Assembly (NCBI RefSeq): GCF_014839805.1
Contig: NC_051124.1
Span: 7,316,001 to 7,380,000, forward strand
Source: Manduca sexta
Taxonomy: Eukaryota > Arthropoda > Insecta > Lepidoptera > Sphingidae
Reading direction: 5' to 3'
DNA length: 64,000 bases
Shown in pieces: positions 60,388 through 64,000 of the stretch. The notes under the pieces are model-generated. The model was not told the DNA's origin, ran no database searches, and saw only the letters and a list, made by a program, of their open reading frames with translations. How positions within the stretch are numbered: position 1 is the first letter of the stretch; each line of letters begins with the position of its first letter. A program made the position numbers and the translations under genes.

Positions 60388-60746
60388 TAATAATATAAAG
60401 CGGCGATAGCCTAGTTGGGTGTGGAACGGACTGCCAAGACGAATGTCCGCAGGTTCAAATCCCAAGGACACACACCTCTGACTTTTCTAAAAAAAAATCA
60501 TGTGTGTATTCTTAGTGAATTTATCATTCGCTTTAACGGTGAAGGAAAACATCGTGAGAAAACCTGCACATCTGAGAAGTTCTCTATAGGAATTTCGAAG
60601 GTGTGTGAAGTCTACCAATCCGCACTAGGCCAGCGTGGTGGACTAAGGCCTAATCCCTCTCAGTAGTAGAGGAGGCCCGTACTCAGCAGTGGGCAAGTAT
60701 ATAATACAGGGCTGATATTATATTATTATCTTATTAATAATATAAA
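60388..60746 (+). mobile_element. complete tRNA-type SINE with 12-bp TSD
   Basis: The element at 60400-60734 has a perfect A-box pattern TAGCCTAGTTGG, the B box GGTTCAAATCC about 35-40 bp later, a body with GAAGGAAAACATCGTGAGAA and GTCTACCAATCCGCACTAGG, and a (TTA)n tail. It is flanked by TAATAATATAAA on both sides (60388-60399 and 60735-60746). The intact promoter boxes, tail and duplication mark it as the youngest SINE in the window. It probably depends on a LINE reverse transcriptase. Confidence 0.9.
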
Positions 60747-60766
60747 ACATGATTCGTATAATTGTA

Positions 60767-61049
60767 CTAGTTGTGCCTACGGCTTCGCTCGCGTGGAAGT
60801 CAGTGTGTCACAAAGTTTTCCCGCCTTAATTCCGACCCACGAGATTTTTTACAGACGCGCGACCTTTTCAACGCTAATCTTTATACTTCAGTCAATTTAC
60901 ATAAAACCGTAATATACTATGAACCTAAACCTTCCTTAAGAATTGCACTATCATTTAGTAAAATCTGTATAAAATCCTTTCAGTAGATTTTGAGAAAATT
61001 AATCACATACAGACAGCTTTTGGAGACTTTGTTTTATAATATGCGTAGA
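60767..61049 (-). mobile_element. non-autonomous Helitron copy
   Basis: On the minus strand: A|TCTACGCATATTATAAAAC at the start and GGCACAACTAG|T at the end, with CGCGAGCGAAGCCGTAGGC as the terminal GC hairpin region. The 5' edge could be 4 bp further out, since ATC occurs twice. Confidence 0.65.
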
Positions 61050-61564
61050 TAGATAAGTTAACAAAAAGAATCTCTCTTCTAGAATAATGCCCAAAAGAAT
61101 CATGGACTTATTAAATTAACAAGCATTTACGGCTGATCCCACGCACATTAATCTCATAGTACAATAGTCCTTCTTACTAACACCTACACATGTTTACTTT
61201 GTGCTAGAGCACCGCTGTGGCCAGATTTTTACTGTCATATTGACCAAGATGGTACCAAAGTTCAGATATTTGCTGCGAAGCCACTAGTTTCATGTCATAA
61301 TACAAATCGCACTCTTAATAAAATAATGACGTATTTCAAAATTGTTAATTTGTAGCAGTCGTCGGAAAACGAATTTTTGTTTGCTACCTTTTCTTGAAGT
61401 TGCTATAAAATTGAGCTTAATTAAGATAGGTAAATAATGAAACCTATAGCATGAAAAAAATGGGAAAAACTAAAAGGTCACAGACGGAAATTGGTTGTTT
61501 GACGATTCCCACAAATTGCCAATTTTGGAATGGGTCATTATTTTATTAAGAGTGCGAAATATAT

Positions 61565-61765
61565 ATAGCGACTACCGTACAAAAGGAGTTAAAAATATAG
61601 TATCACATCACCGCCATAGTGGCACACGTAAGTGTGTCGCGTTCCGGGGTCAGCCTGTGTATCTGGTTCCAACAGGCCGGCAGAATTGTGTCGACCGTCG
61701 AGGGGTAATCATCTCTCGTCAGTCGACATTTATCAGGTGCAGTTGGGTTACATTGCCGTGCCAGT
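61565..61765 (+). repeat. interspersed repeat family A, copy 5
   Basis: The most complete copy: CGACTACCGTACAAAAGGAG, CCGCCATAGTGGCACACGTA, GTGTGTCGCGTTCCGGGGTC, GTTCCAACAGGCCGGCAGAA, TCATCTCTCGTCAGTCGACA and ATCAGGTGCAGTTGGGTTAC, ending near CCGTGCCAG. Confidence 0.7.
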
Positions 61766-61879
61766 ATTAAAAAAAAACTTAGGCTTAAGTATTAGCTGCC
61801 TTATAAAAATATCTTTTGCTTTTTGTTTCTTTCTGAATATCAATGATACCATACAAATATAAAATATATAGTGCTGGTC

Positions 61880-62030
61880 AGTTGCTGGTGGTAGGTACGT
61901 TTGTATAAGCCTGGATAGCAACCAATGCAAGAAAGGTGTTAAACGCGCCATACTAGCTCACATGTGTTGCATTCCGGAATTAGCCCATGTACTTATATCC
62001 GGTTCAAACAAGCTGATATAGTACCGTGTT
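61880..62030 (+). repeat. interspersed repeat family A, copy 6
   Basis: It has the 5' part missing from other copies (TTGCTGGTGGTAGGTACGTT, GTATAAGCCTGGATAGCAAC), then TGTGTTGCATTCCGGAATTA and GGTTCAAACAAGCTGATATA. It lies about 115 bp after copy 5 in the same orientation. Confidence 0.6.
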
Positions 62031-62469
62031 AGATTCTAGCATTCTTGTGCTCGTTTTTCGAAAAGAAGTCTTAGTTAATAAAAGTAAAGAATTTGGTTAT
62101 ATTAAGAATATTATTATTTATATGCATGTATCAAAAATAATAAAAACATTGAAAACAAAAAACTGTTCTTTGGAGATATTAAAAGTAGAGTGGTTACTAT
62201 CAACTTATCGCAAACTATATTTTAAGTACTTTAGTCCTTCTTTCCATTAAACCTATATTAAAATCGGCAAATGTTACCTAAGAAAAATGTCTCATTGTAT
62301 TCTAACAGTAATGGAAAATGAACTGCATCTTAGTCTTACTCTTGAAGGGTATTATCTATCTCTTTCTTTCATCAAAAGGGACAAATATAGCCATCCTTGT
62401 CAGTAAACAATGCCACACTACGCACCACAAAAAGAATGACACGATAGTGGATACACCGTCGCGTCATAA

Positions 62470-62499
62470 AATATCGATTGTTAAGTTTTAATCGATATT
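62470..62499. promoter_or_regulatory. inverted ATCGAT pair, 10-bp spacer
   Basis: AATATCGATT and AATCGATATT form a perfect 10-bp inverted repeat around a 10-bp spacer. ATCGATA-type words are bound by DREF and BEAF-32 in Drosophila. Together with the sites near 62850 and 63075 this makes a cluster. Confidence 0.45.
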
Positions 62500-62840
62500 A
62501 TCGCTGTTTGTTTATTCGGTTTAAAGTTGGAATATTATCATCATAACATTGCTAAAGGTAATTTATGAAAACTAACAGATGTCAAAATGGAATTAATATT
62601 TTTTATTACCTTACTCAGTGAACCAATACAGGAATGGTATGCTAGATGAAATTACCCATGAAACATCTACATAGACAAAAACAACCAAAACATAGAAGTT
62701 TTAATACATCTATCTATAACAAAACATAAACAGTATTTTTTTTTACGTTCAAAATTTTACATTGTTCTAAAATTCATTTCATTCGCATTATAACCAAAAA
62801 TAGTACTAGCGTAAATTTTACGTCGCTTTATCGTATCCCT

Positions 62841-62865
62841 TATCGATAACTTAAAACTATCGATA
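62841..62865 (+). promoter_or_regulatory. two DRE sites (TATCGATA)
   Basis: Exact TATCGATA palindromes at 62841-62848 and 62858-62865, 17 bp apart. This is the DRE motif of housekeeping-type promoters in Drosophila. A strong donor follows about 80 bp later (62943), as expected if transcription starts just downstream on the + strand. Confidence 0.5.
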
Positions 62866-62935
62866 AAGTCCCAACTGGAGCCGGCTACTGCCACAAAAAA
62901 TATTTTATCGTGCACGGGCCAGCCTAAAAAAACAA

Positions 62936-62942
62936 ATGGTCG
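62936..62942 (+). CDS. possible first coding bases of a neighbouring gene
   Basis: ATG GTC G| directly before a TCG|GTAAGT donor (GT at 62943-62944), downstream of the paired DRE sites. If real, the exon is mostly 5' UTR and the protein continues in an exon beyond this point or outside the window. The exon could equally be non-coding. No protein can be identified from two codons. Confidence 0.2.
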
Positions 62943-62989
62943 GTAAGTCACTCGTATGACGGGCAAAAGAGGAAAGTTATTATTTTTTT

Positions 62990-63040
62990 GTCGCAGCCGG
63001 GCCGCGGGCTGGGCGGCCGGTCAATGTATTGTGTTGGCCC
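62990..63040. promoter_or_regulatory. GC-rich block
   Basis: GCAGCCGGGCCGCGGGCTGG and GCGGCCGG in otherwise AT-rich DNA. It would lie just inside the proposed first intron and adds to the promoter-like character of 62.8-63.1 kb. Confidence 0.35.
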
Positions 63041-63059
63041 TGGTGCTCAATCTTTTTAT

Positions 63060-63093
63060 AATCGATTTCATCTTTATTGTTATGAAATCGATT
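63060..63093. promoter_or_regulatory. inverted ATCGAT pair, 10-bp spacer
   Basis: AATCGATTTCAT (63060-63071) and ATGAAATCGATT (63082-63093) are a perfect 12-bp inverted repeat with a 10-bp spacer, the same layout as at 62470-62499. Confidence 0.45.
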
Positions 63094-63099
63094 AGTGAT

Positions 63100-63680
63100 T
63101 GAGTTTGCGATTTTGTCAATTTCATTATTTTTTTCAGTGAACTCTTTTCAAAATCTGTTTATGGGTATTATATATTTAATTTGTTTACAGAAATTGTTCG
63201 GAATAGATCCCAAAATAGAATATTTGTATAAACCAAATCTATTAATGAAATCAAAAATGTATGTGGAATAGGAAATCAAATTTGCAAGTAGCTAATCCTA
63301 CTAGGTGGAGTACCATGTTCATATTTCATTCACGTACGGGTAACAGGGCATACAAACCATTAGACTAACATACAAACCTTTTACACTAGTATTCCCACCA
63401 TGTAGCAGGCAAATTTATTACTTAAAATATGATATTAAATTGCAAACAACAAGTAATATGCTATGTTGTAAAGTAATAGTAAATTAAGACTACCCAGGTG
63501 ATCTTCAATGGCACATCTAAACGATTCTTAACAAGATTAAGGTGACGCTCCAAAACCAGATTTCAGCCAATTATAGCTATTAAGGCAATTTTAGAAATTG
63601 TTTTAAGTGTGTAAAAAGTAAGCTGATAATTTCTTATTCCAGTCATTCACGTAGTCATACTGTATTGTAAAAATATCGAT
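63100..63680. other. right-flank stretch, no feature seen
   Basis: AT-rich; no gene or repeat recognised. Confidence 0.5.
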
Positions 63681-63684
63681 CCAT

Positions 63685-63720
63685 ACTGAATTTAAGCGCT
63701 AAGAAGCGCTTAAATTCAGT
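63685..63720. repeat. perfect 16-bp hairpin
   Basis: ACTGAATTTAAGCGCT and AGCGCTTAAATTCAGT separated by AAGA. The perfect pairing suggests a recent origin or maintained structure. It lies about 100 bp before a foldback-family copy. Confidence 0.9.
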
Positions 63721-63808
63721 AAAAATATATATTCTGTAGTAAATAAACAATATACAAAAACGTAGCTAACAAGGTAATTAAAAAGATAGCTAAACAATTT
63801 AAAATTTT

Positions 63809-63975
63809 GCATAATTGTAAAATGTAGCTAGATATTGTAACTTTGATGTTTCGAATGACCAACAACCGTCGTTCTCTTGACCATGAAGGCTGCGAAGCTA
63901 TCAAATCGTCGGTAGATAATTATAATATAAAAAAAACTGCGATTAAATTGGTAAAATAGTTTTATTTCAATATAC
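63809..63975 (+). repeat. 'TTTTATCGC' foldback family, half copy
   Basis: CATAATTGTAAAATGTAG (shared with 3893), CATGAAGGCTGCGAAGC, AATCGTCGGTAGATAATTAT and AAATAGTTTTATTTCAATAT match the right arm of 54849-54934. Confidence 0.6.
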
Positions 63976-64000
63976 CAAAGTTTGAGAAGCGCAGTCAAGG

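Noticed and set aside
60400..60480. tRNA gene
   Set aside because: The A and B boxes are present, but the sequence does not close into a cloverleaf and continues into a SINE body.
60415..60666. 83-codon frame within the SINE (and similar frames at 6065-6304 and 47834-48142)
   Set aside because: It is the translation of a tRNA-derived SINE, which does not encode protein.

Overview
The window looks like nuclear DNA of a moth or butterfly. It is AT-rich. It carries many short Helitron copies with A|TC...CTAG|T ends and tRNA-derived SINEs of the type common in Lepidoptera. Its one clear protein-coding gene is spread over tens of kilobases with very long introns.

That gene is on the + strand and is the odd-skipped-family zinc-finger gene bowl (brother of odd with entrails limited). 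Two coding exons are certain: 12771-13654 (N-terminal region, finger 1 and most of finger 2) and 39621-40905 (rest of finger 2, fingers 3-5 and the C-terminal tail). Joined, they read 722 residues with five C2H2 fingers and a C-terminal eh1-like FSIEDIM motif. They are separated by a 25,966-bp intron. A splice acceptor lies 17 bp before the start codon, so there must be at least one upstream non-coding exon. The best candidate is the transcribed-looking stretch after the CpG-rich block at about 465-640, with a GTGAGT donor at 960. The gene would then cover about 0.5-42 kb.

Layout: 0-1 kb, probable promoter and 5' leader. 1-12.7 kb, intron 1, with scattered SINEs, Helitrons, a MITE and a broken LINE. 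12.8-13.65 kb, coding exon 2. 13.7-39.6 kb, intron 2, where two long stretches (about 15.9-25.2 kb and 25.5-32.25 kb) hold no repeat I can recognise, plus several GC-richer islands that are candidate enhancers or promoters. 39.6-42.06 kb, last coding exon and 3' UTR. 42.1-62.4 kb, repeat-dense intergenic DNA with roughly one recognisable mobile element per kilobase. 62.4-63.1 kb, a cluster of TATCGATA/ATCGAT sites, a GC-rich block and a possible first exon with a strong donor, which may be the start of a neighbouring + strand gene running out of the window.

No tRNA, rRNA or CRISPR feature is visible. I see no convincing previously undescribed protein system. The more interesting material is non-coding: a 5-codon upstream ORF overlapping the bowl start codon, the repeat-free intron 2, the candidate promoter at the right end, a MITE with a perfect 10-bp target duplication, a Helitron with an internal 123-bp triplication, and an unnamed repeat family in six copies. 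All repeat calls were made by eye and are not exhaustive.
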